Positions 1-8,202 of a DNA stretch of 23,581 nucleotides are shown piece after piece. How positions within the stretch are numbered: the first letter of the stretch is position 1; each line of letters opens with the position of its first letter. Source of the DNA: DATCLA01 sp036564195 (lineage in GTDB: Bacteria; Bacillota; UBA4882; UBA8346); the NCBI GenBank assembly GCA_036564195.1, contig DATCLA010000018.1, positions 1-23,581 of the forward strand. Direction: 5' to 3'. Made by a program: the position numbers and the translations under genes. A model generated the notes under the pieces. That model was given only the letters and a program-made list of their open reading frames with translations. It searched no databases and was not told the origin of the DNA.

Positions 1-1
1 T

Positions 2-637
2 GGGGGTACTTATGATGTCTATGAGACGACGCGAATCAATCAACCTTCCATCGAAGGCACGGCTACTTTTCAACAGTATTGGAGTGTTCGGACTTCGAAA
101 CGCACGAGCGGAACGATATCCGTTTCCCAACACTTCAATGAGTGGGCCAAAAAAGGAATGACTTTAGGAAAAATGTATGAAGTCGCCCTTTGTGTTGAAG
201 GATATCAAAGCAGTGGGACTGCTGATGTTTATAGTAATACAATTACCATCGGCGGTACATCGACCCAACAGCCGACTCAGCAACCGACTCCTACCCCAAG
301 TAATGGCGGCGGGGCAGTTAGCGGTTGCTCAGTTTCATATAATATAAATGACTGGGGTAGCGGGGCTACGGTTTCAATTACCATTAAAAATAACGGGTCA
401 TCAGCAATTAACGGTTGGTCTTTAGCCTGGACATTCCCTGGCAATCAAAAGATCACCAATATGTGGAATGCCAGTTACACTGCTAACGGATCCCAAATTA
501 CTGCAACGAATGCTGCCTGGAATAGCACCATTCCCGCGAACGGTTCAGTAAACTTCGGTTTTAATATTAGTTACAGCGGTTCCAATGCCAAACCGTCCAG
601 TTTCACCCTTAATGGTCAGGCGTGTCAGATTCAATAA
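2..637 (+). CDS. GH11 endo-1,4-beta-xylanase with C-terminal CBM2 (5' end outside window)
   Basis: Secreted endo-beta-1,4-xylanase that cuts xylan backbones outside the cell. The frame is open from base 2, upstream of the first ATG at 158, so the gene starts before the window. The visible part begins in the GH11 jelly roll (GGTYDVYETTRINQPSIEG, then YWSVRTSKRTSGTISVSQHF) and contains VEGYQSSG at about 194-217, whose Glu is the family's acid/base catalyst. The nucleophile Glu lies in the missing part. A Gln/Pro/Thr-rich linker (QQPTQQPTPTPS) follows, then a Gly-rich stretch. A family 2 carbohydrate-binding module fills the C-terminal ~100 residues, with paired cysteines at its ends (SGCSVSYN and GQACQIQ) and Trp residues in DWGSG, NGWSLAW, NMWNA and AAWNS typical of cellulose-binding CBM2a. 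Family assignment is very secure; the full length is unknown. Confidence 0.95.
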   Translation, partial: GGTYDVYETTRINQPSIEGTATFQQYWSVRTSKRTSGTISVSQHFNEWAKKGMTLGKMYEVALCVEGYQSSGTADVYSNTITIGGTSTQQPTQQPTPTPSNGGGAVSGCSVSYNINDWGSGATVSITIKNNGSSAINGWSLAWTFPGNQKITNMWNASYTANGSQITATNAAWNSTIPANGSVNFGFNISYSGSNAKPSSFTLNGQACQIQ

Positions 638-674
638 GACTTAATTCCATTGGTAAAGATAAATTTGTCTGTTT

Positions 675-712
675 AGCTGCCCTTTTTTAGGGCAGCTTGT
701 AATCTTCTTTGG
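675..712 (+). terminator. Rho-independent terminator after the xylanase gene
   Basis: An 8-bp perfect stem, AGCTGCCC (675-682) with GGGCAGCT (690-697), encloses a T-rich loop and is followed by the T-rich tract TTGTAATCTTCTTT. It lies 38 bases after the xylanase stop codon. The reverse strand lacks a T tract, so it probably serves only the plus strand. Confidence 0.75.
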
Positions 713-764
713 TAAATTGAAGCTTTTAGAGAAAAATTTCTGCCCTAGGCTATAATTTTTAATT

Positions 765-2432
765 TTAACCTGGTTGGTCTTCGCTAATCAGCGGAAGCGT
801 GACAATAAACTGGCTGCCTTTTCCAATCTCGCTGACGAGGGATATTTGACCGGATAATACTCTGACGATGTCTTTAGTTAATGCTAATCCCAAACCGCTT
901 CCCGGTATTTTGCTGTTTCGGGCTTTGTCGACCCGGTAAAATCGTTCAAAGATAAATTTTTGTTCTTTTTTCGGAATGCCAATGCCATTGTCTCTAACAG
1001 AGATGATCAGGTTAGAATCTTCTATATTGACAGTTAACTCGATATTCCCCTTATCCGGAGTGTATTTAAACGCATTTTCGCATAAATTATAAATTATTTG
1101 TGTCAACCATCCCTCCTGACCGAGAATATATGCATCACGATCCGGAAGGTTTGCGATAAACCGCTGTTTTTTCTTTTCGGCCATCAGGTGTAATGAGTGG
1201 AGAGAAGCTGCGATAACCGGTATGGCATTGAACTTTATTCCACTGGTGGTGTTAACCCGATTATCGATACGCGAGAGCTTCAACAACTGCGAGATTAGTC
1301 GCTTCAGCCTTTCAGTTTCGATACTGATGATTTTTAAGGCCTCAGAACGGTCTTCCCTGGAAATAGATTCCCATTCTTGCAATGTTTCTACAAAGCCACT
1401 AATTAAAGTTAGTGGTGTTCTTAATTCATGGGAAACATTTGACACGAATTCGTTTTGTTGCTGCTCCATGTGCTTAAAATCCGTAACATCTCTTAAAAGG
1501 GCTAACACGCCACATATTTCAAAAGGCTGATATTTATTTCTAATCGCTGAAACGCTAATTTCAAAGATCTTTCCCGATTCAGTCTCCATATTAAATTTGG
1601 TACTGGTTTTGCTTTCAATAGTTTGCTTAACTTCTTGAACTAACATGTTAAAGGTTGAAGTAAATAAAGAAGCATTCCCAATATCTTTAAAAAATACATC
1701 ATTCTCAACTCCAATCATCTGTTTCGCTTGTGGATTAATCATCTGAATTCTTCCTGATAAATCAAATAAAACCATACCTTCCGGCAAGCCTGTGAACAAG
1801 GTACTAAAAAGGCTTATTCGTTCGTTGGCGAAGTGTCCCGTTTTAAAATTTTCAGTTAAACCAGAAGAATCTTTTGCAGGAATGCTAGGTTCCGGTTTGA
1901 TATTGGAAAGCATGGCGGGAAGAAGACAAGCCAGTATGAAGAGGGTATACATAAGCCATCCGATCATCTGAATGTGATTAAGGGCCTTCCACTGGTTAAG
2001 CGGAATTTCCAAGTGAATCATGATGACTTTCTTACCTAATCTAAAAGGAGCAGATGCGGTGCTAAGAATTGTTTTTCCTTGGATGTTGCTTATGGAAGAA
2101 GCAGTAAATCCTTGCTTGGCTTCAAGCACTTCCTGGTTATAGATGAAAGAAGATAAAGCGGTGTCGGTTCGCTCCGAGTCACAAAGTATAGTCCCATCTT
2201 CAGCCAAAATGGAAATACGGTAGTCGGGTAGAATGGGCAAGTCGGATATTTGGTCGACCAGCAGGTCAATGGAAACATAGTTTTTTTGAATATAAGTCCT
2301 GATAATATCGGTTAATTTTAAAGCCTGGCGGAGATGTTCTTCCCGATACATTGTTTTGGGAATATTGAATAATATTGCCAAAAGAGCACTTGCGGCAACT
2401 GCCAAACAAACATAGAATTTGATTGTTTTCAT
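765..2432 (-). CDS. PhoR/WalK-like sensor histidine kinase with PAS domain
   Basis: Membrane sensor kinase of a two-component system (555 aa). The order is: membrane segment about residues 7-25; an extracytoplasmic domain of about 125 residues; second membrane segment about 155-176; a PAS domain about 210-315; HisKA with the phospho-acceptor H335 in NVSHELRTP; and a HATPase domain with an N box (NLCENAFKYTPDKG), a G1 box (DNGIGIP), an F box (FERFYRVDKA) and a G2 box (GSGLGLAL). This is the usual PhoR layout and length. The ATG start has no strong ribosome binding site. It lies 50 bases downstream of the 3' end of an OmpR-family regulator remnant, its expected partner, which has lost the receiver domain. 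The kinase is therefore intact but probably orphaned locally. The stimulus cannot be told from the sequence; phosphate sensing is only one possibility for this family. Confidence 0.9.
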   Translation of the reverse strand: MKTIKFYVCLAVAASALLAILFNIPKTMYREEHLRQALKLTDIIRTYIQKNYVSIDLLVDQISDLPILPDYRISILAEDGTILCDSERTDTALSSFIYNQEVLEAKQGFTASSISNIQGKTILSTASAPFRLGKKVIMIHLEIPLNQWKALNHIQMIGWLMYTLFILACLLPAMLSNIKPEPSIPAKDSSGLTENFKTGHFANERISLFSTLFTGLPEGMVLFDLSGRIQMINPQAKQMIGVENDVFFKDIGNASLFTSTFNMLVQEVKQTIESKTSTKFNMETESGKIFEISVSAIRNKYQPFEICGVLALLRDVTDFKHMEQQQNEFVSNVSHELRTPLTLISGFVETLQEWESISREDRSEALKIISIETERLKRLISQLLKLSRIDNRVNTTSGIKFNAIPVIAASLHSLHLMAEKKKQRFIANLPDRDAYILGQEGWLTQIIYNLCENAFKYTPDKGNIELTVNIEDSNLIISVRDNGIGIPKKEQKFIFERFYRVDKARNSKIPGSGLGLALTKDIVRVLSGQISLVSEIGKGSQFIVTLPLISEDQPG

Positions 2433-2482
2433 AATTGTTTTGCTTTTCAGGGCTTTGGAGTCCTTTCCATAATAAATCTATT

Positions 2483-2797
2483 TTAATACTTTAATCGATA
2501 CCCAACCCCGCGCACGGTTTCAATGCGAAAATCGCCAATTTTACGGCGAAGTTTTAAGATATGCACATTAAGTGTGCTAGGTTCGATAGGATCATCCGTA
2601 CATAAGTAATCGATCAATTGCTCCCGGGTGACGACATTCCCCACATTGTTTACAAGTAATTTTAAAATGTTAAACTCAGTCAGTGTCAAATCAATAACAT
2701 TATTGGCGACCTTAACAAGGTGAGCTGCAGTGTCAATTTGAATATCCCCTGCAAATATCAGATTGTCTTCTTCTTCCTCTTCATGCTGACTTGTATA
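2483..2797 (-). pseudogene. OmpR/PhoB-family response regulator remnant: DNA-binding domain only
   Basis: The frame encodes a complete winged-helix output domain, from GDIQIDTAAHLVKV through LTLTEFNILKLLVNN and VVTREQLIDYL to ETVRGVGYRLKY, the PhoB-type ending. The N-terminal receiver domain (about 120 residues with the phospho-acceptor Asp) is absent. Read upstream, the frame hits a TAG at 2798-2800; a linker-like RRRQG is still visible just beyond it, and then homology stops where an aldolase fragment on the other strand begins. No ATG, GTG or well-placed TTG lies before the domain; the TTG at 2687-2689 falls inside it and would remove its first strands. It sits directly upstream of the PhoR-like kinase, so it is the decayed partner gene. 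Expression as a free DNA-binding domain is unlikely but not excluded. Confidence 0.8.
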
Positions 2798-2818
2798 CTA
2801 ACCCTGACGACGCCTAGT

Positions 2819-3175
2819 TTCGTCGCGCAGACCGGTATTGACGCTTTGGCGGTAGCAGTAGGTACAGCTCACAGCAAATATCCTGTTGGCTTTGAACCAA
2901 AGTTGGATTTTGAGCGGTTAGTTTTATTGCAGGAACGTCTTACAATGCCATTAGTACTTCATGGCGGCTCAAACTCAGGAGACAGCAATATCCGAAAGGC
3001 GGTCGCTTGCGGTATTAATAAATTAAATATCTAGACCGATACTGCTGTTTCGAGTCGGGAAGCATTAGCGCAAGCTCTTCAAAGAAATCCAGAGATTGAT
3101 TTTGTTGAACTAATGAATATTATGGAAAAAGCGGTTAAAGAGAATATTGCCCATTACATCAGCCTGACCGGTTAA
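2819..3175 (+). pseudogene. Class II fructose-bisphosphate/tagatose-bisphosphate aldolase remnant (3' part, internal stop)
   Basis: The translation keeps the C-terminal ~40% of a class II (zinc) ketose-bisphosphate aldolase: FVAQTGIDALAVAVGTAHS carries one zinc-ligand His, PLVLHGGS carries another, and GINKLNI is the phosphate-binding strand. An in-frame TAG at 3032-3034 sits where NI(N/S)TD is expected. The frame then continues with TDTAVSSREALAQAL and a helical tail to TAA at 3173-3175. The 5' half, including the catalytic Asp region, is missing. A GTG-initiated ORF covering 2720-3034 would begin with unrelated hydrophobic sequence antisense to the regulator fragment, so it is not a real start. 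FbaA, GatY and KbaY cannot be told apart from this fragment. Confidence 0.8.
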
Positions 3176-3267
3176 GCAGGAAAAGCTGACAACTTTGTTT
3201 GTAAGAAAGAATAGAGAGCTAAAGTATTTGAGGGATAAGTATGGAATGATTTAACTTTTACCAAAGC

Positions 3268-3411
3268 AACGTGCATAAGCGCTTGCAAAATATTTATGGT
3301 TTGGAATATGGTCTAAAAATATCTACCAGTCGTCAGAGGATCTTGGTCCATCTGCAAATCCCCCTACGGGTTGAAGAAGAGCTGCTGAAGTATAAAAATA
3401 ATGCTTATTGA
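3268..3411 (+). pseudogene. C-terminal tail of a YesM/LytS-type sensor histidine kinase
   Basis: The frame reads NVHKRLQNIYG, then LEYGLKIS and, after a degenerate segment, VHLQIPL. This is the usual end of HATPase domains in the LytS/YesM class (N..eRL...YG......S....GT.V.i.iPl). A TGA lies upstream at 3247-3249 and no HATPase core precedes it, so about the last 45 residues survive. It is distinct from the intact YesM homologue at 4714-6507. It overlaps a regulator start on the same strand, as in a normal kinase-regulator operon. Very short, but the motif spacing and neighbour make chance unlikely. Confidence 0.6.
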
Positions 3412-3475
3412 CGATGAAGCGCCGACCCGTAAAAAACTGCGGTTTTTGATCGCAGCGGTACTTGGAGATAGCTAA
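3401..3475 (+). pseudogene. N-terminal head of a YesN/LytR-type response regulator
   Basis: ATG at 3401 begins MLIDDEAPTRKKLRFLI, a receiver-domain first strand with the acidic pair DDE and first helix. It stops after 24 codons at TAA 3473-3475, and no further receiver sequence was recognised in the following 75 bases. It overlaps the kinase remnant by 11 bases, the arrangement of a translationally coupled kinase-regulator pair. The rest of the gene is gone. The stretch 3476-3553 contains no feature I can name. Confidence 0.6.
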
Positions 3476-3553
3476 GACGGTTATTATGCTATGACCTTCA
3501 GAGTGAGCTGGAAAACCTCGCTAATAATACAGCCGGATGACTAAATACTAATT

Positions 3554-4606
3554 CTACCTGGCTTTCAGTAAAGATTCCTGGTTATTGTAATTGGCGATCA
3601 GCAGGTCAGCCAGGCTGCTTAATTGGAGCTCGAATTTTTCGGCGGTTTGCTTTCCTAACCTTATCAGAGAGTGCATATTTTTGTCTGAGGCGTTATCGAT
3701 GTTGGTCATCCGGTTCGGCAGGCGGGGGTTAATCCGAATATAGAAACCGGAACGGTTTACCGAGCGGAAAATGGTTTTTAATTCATAGTCAACCGTCTCC
3801 GGGTTACTGGAGAGCAACACGTTAAAAAGAGGGACTGACCATTGGATTTTGCCCCAATTTTTAGCCTGCCGGTAATTGAGGGCTTGATCATCTTCACCGG
3901 TACCCAAAGATAAGATCACCATCTCCCGGGCTGAAGGGGAGTTACGAAAAGTCCGGTAGACTTCAGTAAAAGCGCAAAGCGCCGGGTTGTTGGCGAAGAC
4001 GCCGCCGTCAATTAACGGATAGAATTTACCGGTTACCGACCGGACTCCGGCAACTTGGAAATAGGTTGGAGCTGCTGCGGTGGCTATGGCAACATCTATG
4101 ACTGAAAAATCATACTCCGGATTAAAGGTGGCATCATGCTTGGTAAAAAAGTGAGCATAACGTTTTTCAATATTATAGGCAGTAATTAAACAAGGTTTGA
4201 GGAGCTGACTGAGGCGTAAATTCCCAAAAACTTCAGTCAGCGATTGTTTTAAGGGAGTAGTTGAATATTTCGTTCTGATCAAGCTCCCAATGGAGTAGAT
4301 TTGACGGATCAGGGAACGCTTGAAAACCTGAGGCCCGCTTTGAAGGTAGAAGTTTACCGCATCTAGGGCGGAAAAAGCTGGCCGTTGGTTACGGGAGGGT
4401 TTTTTAGGGTCTGGGGAGAGGTAGAGACAGGTTAAAATCCCTCCAGTACTGGTACCAGCGATTAAATCAAAGTAATCGGCAATCCGGGCGGAGCGATTGT
4501 TAGTTTTAGACTGCAGTAGTTGTTCCAATTTTACCAAAATTTGGGCAGGAATTAACCCTCGAATCCCGCCGCCGTCGATTGAAAGAATGCGAATTAAATT
4601 GGGCAT
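3554..4606 (-). CDS. Patatin-like phospholipase
   Basis: Cytoplasmic lipid acyl hydrolase of the patatin family (350 aa), expected to use a Ser-Asp dyad. Visible motifs are the oxyanion-hole glycine run IDGGGIRGLIP (residues 10-20), the nucleophile elbow GTSTG (51-55, Ser53) and the DGG motif DGGVFANNPA (200-209, catalytic Asp200). No signal peptide or membrane segment is seen. The start ATG (4604-4606) is preceded on the minus strand by AAGGGAGAT at good spacing. It is a single-gene unit downstream of the YesM kinase. The family includes CBASS effectors (CapV), but no CD-NTase, E1/E2-like or other defence gene is nearby, so general lipid hydrolysis is the safer reading. The natural substrate is unknown. 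Confidence 0.88.
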   Translation of the reverse strand: MPNLIRILSIDGGGIRGLIPAQILVKLEQLLQSKTNNRSARIADYFDLIAGTSTGGILTCLYLSPDPKKPSRNQRPAFSALDAVNFYLQSGPQVFKRSLIRQIYSIGSLIRTKYSTTPLKQSLTEVFGNLRLSQLLKPCLITAYNIEKRYAHFFTKHDATFNPEYDFSVIDVAIATAAAPTYFQVAGVRSVTGKFYPLIDGGVFANNPALCAFTEVYRTFRNSPSAREMVILSLGTGEDDQALNYRQAKNWGKIQWSVPLFNVLLSSNPETVDYELKTIFRSVNRSGFYIRINPRLPNRMTNIDNASDKNMHSLIRLGKQTAEKFELQLSSLADLLIANYNNQESLLKAR

Positions 4607-4624
4607 GGCTAATCTCCCTTTAAT

Positions 4625-4720
4625 AAAATAGGTTGCTAACTGAGACCAAGGGCCTCTTCATAAAATATGGTATTAATAATAACGATAGAACCTGACACTT
4701 CAGCGCTTACAACCTATTTT
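4625..4720. repeat. 96-bp segment bounded by an 11-bp perfect inverted repeat
   Basis: AAAATAGGTTG at 4625-4635 is the exact reverse complement of CAACCTATTTT at 4710-4720, with 74 bases between. The right arm overlaps the last codons and stop of the YesM kinase gene; the left arm lies 8 bases from the patatin ribosome binding site. It could be a small non-autonomous element, a long-range RNA stem, or chance. No target-site duplication was found. Confidence 0.35.
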
Positions 4721-6507
4721 GGTGCGGGAATAGTAATTATTGCCCGGGTGCCTTTTCCAGGTTTACTTTGATAACTTAGGCCGTATGCTTCTCCATAATT
4801 TAATTTAAGGCGTTCATGAATATTTTTAACCCCATAGCCATTGGGTCCACTACCGCCTCCCTCTGTCAAGATCCGGGCAGTTTGTTCCGGGGTCATTCCG
4901 ACCCCGTCGTCAATAACCGCAAGCCGGATAGTACCGGCTTCAATGGACCCCTGAATCTGAATAGTCCCGGTTTCTTGGTCTTTTTCTAAAATTCCGTGTT
5001 GGATCGAGTTTTCCACCAAAGGCTGGAGGATTAGTTTAAGTATTTTACAGGCTTGGATTTCCGGCGGGACAGTGATTGAAAGCCGGATACAATTGTTAAA
5101 ACGCATATTTTGGATTTTCACATAAGCCTGAACCTGTTTTAATTCACTGGCAATGGTAACAGTATCCTCACCTTTGTTCAGACTGAGACGATAAAACTGG
5201 GATAAAGCTTCAACCACACGGCTGATTTCCGGAGTCTTGGTCCGGACCGCCATCCAGTTAATCAGGTCAAGGGTATTGTATAAAAAATGGGGATTAATCT
5301 GGGCTTGTAACGCTTTTAATTCCAGACTTTTAATCTCTTGACCTAAGCGATATTTCTCCTCCATTAAGGCGGTGATTCGCATTAACATGTTATTAAAGTT
5401 CCGGGTTAAGACATCGATTTCGTCATTACCTTTCGTCGGGACAGTTACAGCATTTTTGCCGGTTTCGACATTCCGGATTTGCAGAGTTAGGCTTTGCAGG
5501 CGATGGGTTGCTGAAGCAGCGATCAAAAATGCCAAAGGGATCGTTGCCAGAGTAATTAAGATAAAGATCAGCAACATCCGTTGGTTAGATTGGACACTAA
5601 GCGCTAAGATATCGCGGTAGGGGATGACCATTAACAAAATCCAGTCCGATTTGGTGATGTTGTCCAGTCCTACCAGTAGTTTTTCATTGCGGAGGTTCAT
5701 CTTCTGCCAGTAGCTGCCCTCAAAAACCTTGGTTTTCAGTCCGGCTAAGATGGGGGCGATTGACTGGGAAGTCTGATAACGGCTGCCTGTGGAAGTGCAG
5801 ATTATTTCTAGGTTTTCATTGACGAGCAGTGTTGCGGTAGCTTTAGTATATACCGCCTGATCCAGAATGCTTTGAAAATCCTGGAGCGGGACGTCGGCTT
5901 TGATCACTCCGATACTTTCCATGAGGTCTTGTTCGCTACTGATCTTACGTAAGGCATAAAGATATTTTTCACCGTTGGAGGAAGAGAAATACTCTTTGGG
6001 GTACCACCGGAGCAAATCCGCTCCAGAAAGCAACTGTTGATACCAGGGCGCAGTAGTTACCTTTACCTGATTTAAATCTTTAAAATCCTCATTCTGAAAG
6101 ACCAAAGCTAGCCCTGATTTCATATACAGCTGAATATTGGCAATAGCGGTGTTGCTTTTGTAAGTCAAAAAAACCCGGTTGAGTCTGGTAGCGTCAACGC
6201 TCCAGAGACCGATATCCCGGCGATAGACTTGGGGGTGGCGGGAAACGATCTCCTTTACCGTATCATTAAGGGCGATATTATTTAAGGTATTCCGTACCGT
6301 TGCGGTTTTAAGTTCCAGAAAAGATTTGGTCTGGCTCAGCAGGCGGCGGGCGGTGGACAATGCCTGTCGTTCGGTTTCATTAGAGGTAATAACCGTATTC
6401 ACCAGCAAAAAAAGGCCCAGAGGGATTACGATTAAAAACAGATAAGAGCTGAGTAACTTATATTTAATACTTAAATTATTAAACCAGTACCACAATCTTT
6501 TGATCAT
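4714..6507 (-). CDS. YesM-family sensor histidine kinase
   Basis: Membrane sensor kinase controlling the sugar locus with the adjacent YesN regulator. I choose ATG 6507 (MIKRLWYW, 597 aa) rather than the upstream ATG at 6543: it overlaps the regulator stop as ATGA, and GGGAG stands upstream. Features: membrane segment about 20-40; a large extracytoplasmic dCACHE-like ligand domain about 45-305; second membrane segment about 310-333; HAMP about 335-387; His_kinase domain with H407 in QAQINPHFLYNTL; HATPase with N box (PLVENSIQHGI), DDGVGM and GYGVKNIHERLKLNYG; ending GTRAIITIP. The length fits the family. Members typically sense extracellular oligosaccharides and switch on a neighbouring ABC uptake operon; the galactan link here is inferred from the flanking GH53 and GH35 pseudogenes. 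Confidence 0.92.
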   Translation of the reverse strand: MIKRLWYWFNNLSIKYKLLSSYLFLIVIPLGLFLLVNTVITSNETERQALSTARRLLSQTKSFLELKTATVRNTLNNIALNDTVKEIVSRHPQVYRRDIGLWSVDATRLNRVFLTYKSNTAIANIQLYMKSGLALVFQNEDFKDLNQVKVTTAPWYQQLLSGADLLRWYPKEYFSSSNGEKYLYALRKISSEQDLMESIGVIKADVPLQDFQSILDQAVYTKATATLLVNENLEIICTSTGSRYQTSQSIAPILAGLKTKVFEGSYWQKMNLRNEKLLVGLDNITKSDWILLMVIPYRDILALSVQSNQRMLLIFILITLATIPLAFLIAASATHRLQSLTLQIRNVETGKNAVTVPTKGNDEIDVLTRNFNNMLMRITALMEEKYRLGQEIKSLELKALQAQINPHFLYNTLDLINWMAVRTKTPEISRVVEALSQFYRLSLNKGEDTVTIASELKQVQAYVKIQNMRFNNCIRLSITVPPEIQACKILKLILQPLVENSIQHGILEKDQETGTIQIQGSIEAGTIRLAVIDDGVGMTPEQTARILTEGGGSGPNGYGVKNIHERLKLNYGEAYGLSYQSKPGKGTRAIITIPAPK

Positions 6508-8114
6508 CGGTAATATTTCTCCCGAAATTCCGAAGGAGTGCATCCCACCCGCCGTTTGAACAAGGTGGAAAAGTAGTTGACATCGGTAAAACCAACCTTG
6601 GCAGCAATTTGGTACAATTTTAACCTGACGTCTCGTAACAGTTCCTTAGCCTTGGCCAGGCGGATTTCGGTAATAAATTCATTCAGTGTTTTCCCGGTGG
6701 ATTTTTTAAAAAAAGCACAAAGATAGGTGGGACTCAGATACACATGGGCGCTGATGCTCTGGATCGAAAGGGTTTTGTCCGCATAATTATGGCGGATGTA
6801 ACGGATAATTTCTTGAACTTTTCGGCTGATTGCACCGGACTCAACCAGCTGGTTGTAGATAGTACCAATACTGGATTTAACGTAACCGGAGAGTTCTTCG
6901 AGACTTCTTTTAGTTAAGATCTCCTTCCAGATATAGGTTTCTTCCCGTTCCTTAAACGGGTCAATTAAGCCCCGCTCTAAGGCGACTTCATAAACTGCCA
7001 GCAATAAATGGAAATATACATTTTTGACCCGGTTAAGATTACAATCCCGGCAGAGTTGGGCTTGGGCGGTTATATTCTCCAACAAAGCTTGGGCCATATT
7101 AAAGTTGTCTGTTTGCAAACACTCCTTAAAGTTAATAAAAAGCTCCTTGTCAACATTAATAGCTGAACTGGAGGAGAGGTCGGATTGATAAAAAACCGGT
7201 TGGGTGTCAGAGTAAAATTGAAGCGTAGCTGCTAAAAGCGCTTTCCGATAAGAATTGGGGATTTGATCGGGCCCGTTAGCGACACCACTGACTCCGGCAG
7301 CACAACGGCAATTATTCTTAGTAAGTAAGGTGATTTTAGATAACATCGATTTAAGCGTGGCGGTAGAATCGGTTAAGGTGGCAGCAATTTGCCCGCGCCA
7401 AATCAGAACCAGATTACCGAAGGAGTCAAAACCGGCGCAAAACTGATCCGGACTGGCAATGTAGTCGGTCGACAATGCGGTTAATAATGCTTGACGGTAA
7501 TGATTCAAATGATTATTTTTAAGTGGTTTTGCAGTAGCATTCCAATTAAAGACAATGCAAACAACAGTATAACAAGAGTGCTCTAAGAATGGCAGACAGA
7601 TATGGCCATATTTATCTGTTAATTCAGTGAGGTTGGTATTGCCGCTAACTAATTCTAAAGTAACTGCCTGTCGGATTAAAGGAGCACTGTCGTTGAGCTT
7701 ATTTTTTAAGCGGATTAGCGCTTGCTTTTTCTGTAACTCTTGGTCACATAAAGCTACGGTCTCGCGGATTACTGCCTTAAGCTCTTCGAGATTGAGCGGT
7801 TTTTCTAGATAACCGGCTGCTTTCAGGTGAATCGCGGTTTTAAGATAGTTTTTATCGGCATAGCCGGTTAAAAATAAAATTTTACATTCCGGGTACTGCG
7901 CTCGGATTTGTTTTGCCAGTTCAAGCCCGTCCAATTTCGGCATGCGGATATCGGTCAAGAGAATATCCGGCCGGAGATTTTTGCTAATTTCGAGAGCTTC
8001 GAACCCATTTCTGGCAGTGCCTACCTGACTGATGCCAAGTTCACTCCAGGGAATCAACTCCCGCAGACTGTCCCGGGTGGTTCTTTCATCATCAGCAATA
8101 ATTAACTGATACAT
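6504..8114 (-). CDS. YesN-family response regulator with AraC-type DNA-binding domain
   Basis: Transcription factor phosphorylated by the adjacent YesM kinase. An upstream ATG at 8273 would add 53 unsupported residues through the intergenic region. The start chosen, ATG 8114, has GAGGTG six bases upstream and gives the canonical MYQLIIADDERTT. Receiver domain residues 1-120: acidic pocket Asp8/Asp9, phospho-acceptor Asp55 in LLTDIRMPKLDGL, Lys105 in YLEKPL. A variable middle region about 130-420 follows, then an AraC/XylS double helix-turn-helix in the last 100 residues (LSIQSISAHVYLSPTYLC ... IAAKVGFTDVNYFSTLFKR). Length 536 aa is normal for the YesN group. It is first in a minus-strand operon with the kinase (4-bp overlap) and divergent from the chemoreceptor and transporter genes it probably activates. 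Confidence 0.92.
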   Translation of the reverse strand: MYQLIIADDERTTRDSLRELIPWSELGISQVGTARNGFEALEISKNLRPDILLTDIRMPKLDGLELAKQIRAQYPECKILFLTGYADKNYLKTAIHLKAAGYLEKPLNLEELKAVIRETVALCDQELQKKQALIRLKNKLNDSAPLIRQAVTLELVSGNTNLTELTDKYGHICLPFLEHSCYTVVCIVFNWNATAKPLKNNHLNHYRQALLTALSTDYIASPDQFCAGFDSFGNLVLIWRGQIAATLTDSTATLKSMLSKITLLTKNNCRCAAGVSGVANGPDQIPNSYRKALLAATLQFYSDTQPVFYQSDLSSSSAINVDKELFINFKECLQTDNFNMAQALLENITAQAQLCRDCNLNRVKNVYFHLLLAVYEVALERGLIDPFKEREETYIWKEILTKRSLEELSGYVKSSIGTIYNQLVESGAISRKVQEIIRYIRHNYADKTLSIQSISAHVYLSPTYLCAFFKKSTGKTLNEFITEIRLAKAKELLRDVRLKLYQIAAKVGFTDVNYFSTLFKRRVGCTPSEFREKYYR

Positions 8115-8202
8115 CTGATTCACCTCAACCAGAATTAAATTACGGTTTTTAAGTGGTGACAATAAGATTACCAAGAGAATCGTAATTTTACCATATTGTG
8201 TA

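Noticed and set aside
1222..1530. 102-codon plus-strand frame inside the PhoR-like gene
   Set aside because: Antisense shadow of the kinase HisKA region with no family resemblance.
2720..3034. A 104-codon GTG-initiated frame as an intact gene
   Set aside because: Its first ~33 codons are antisense to the regulator domain and only the rest matches an aldolase; the stop at 3032 interrupts a conserved motif. It is a fused remnant, not a gene.
3554..4606. CBASS defence system built on the patatin
   Set aside because: No CD-NTase, Cap2/Cap3, or other defence gene lies within the window on either side.
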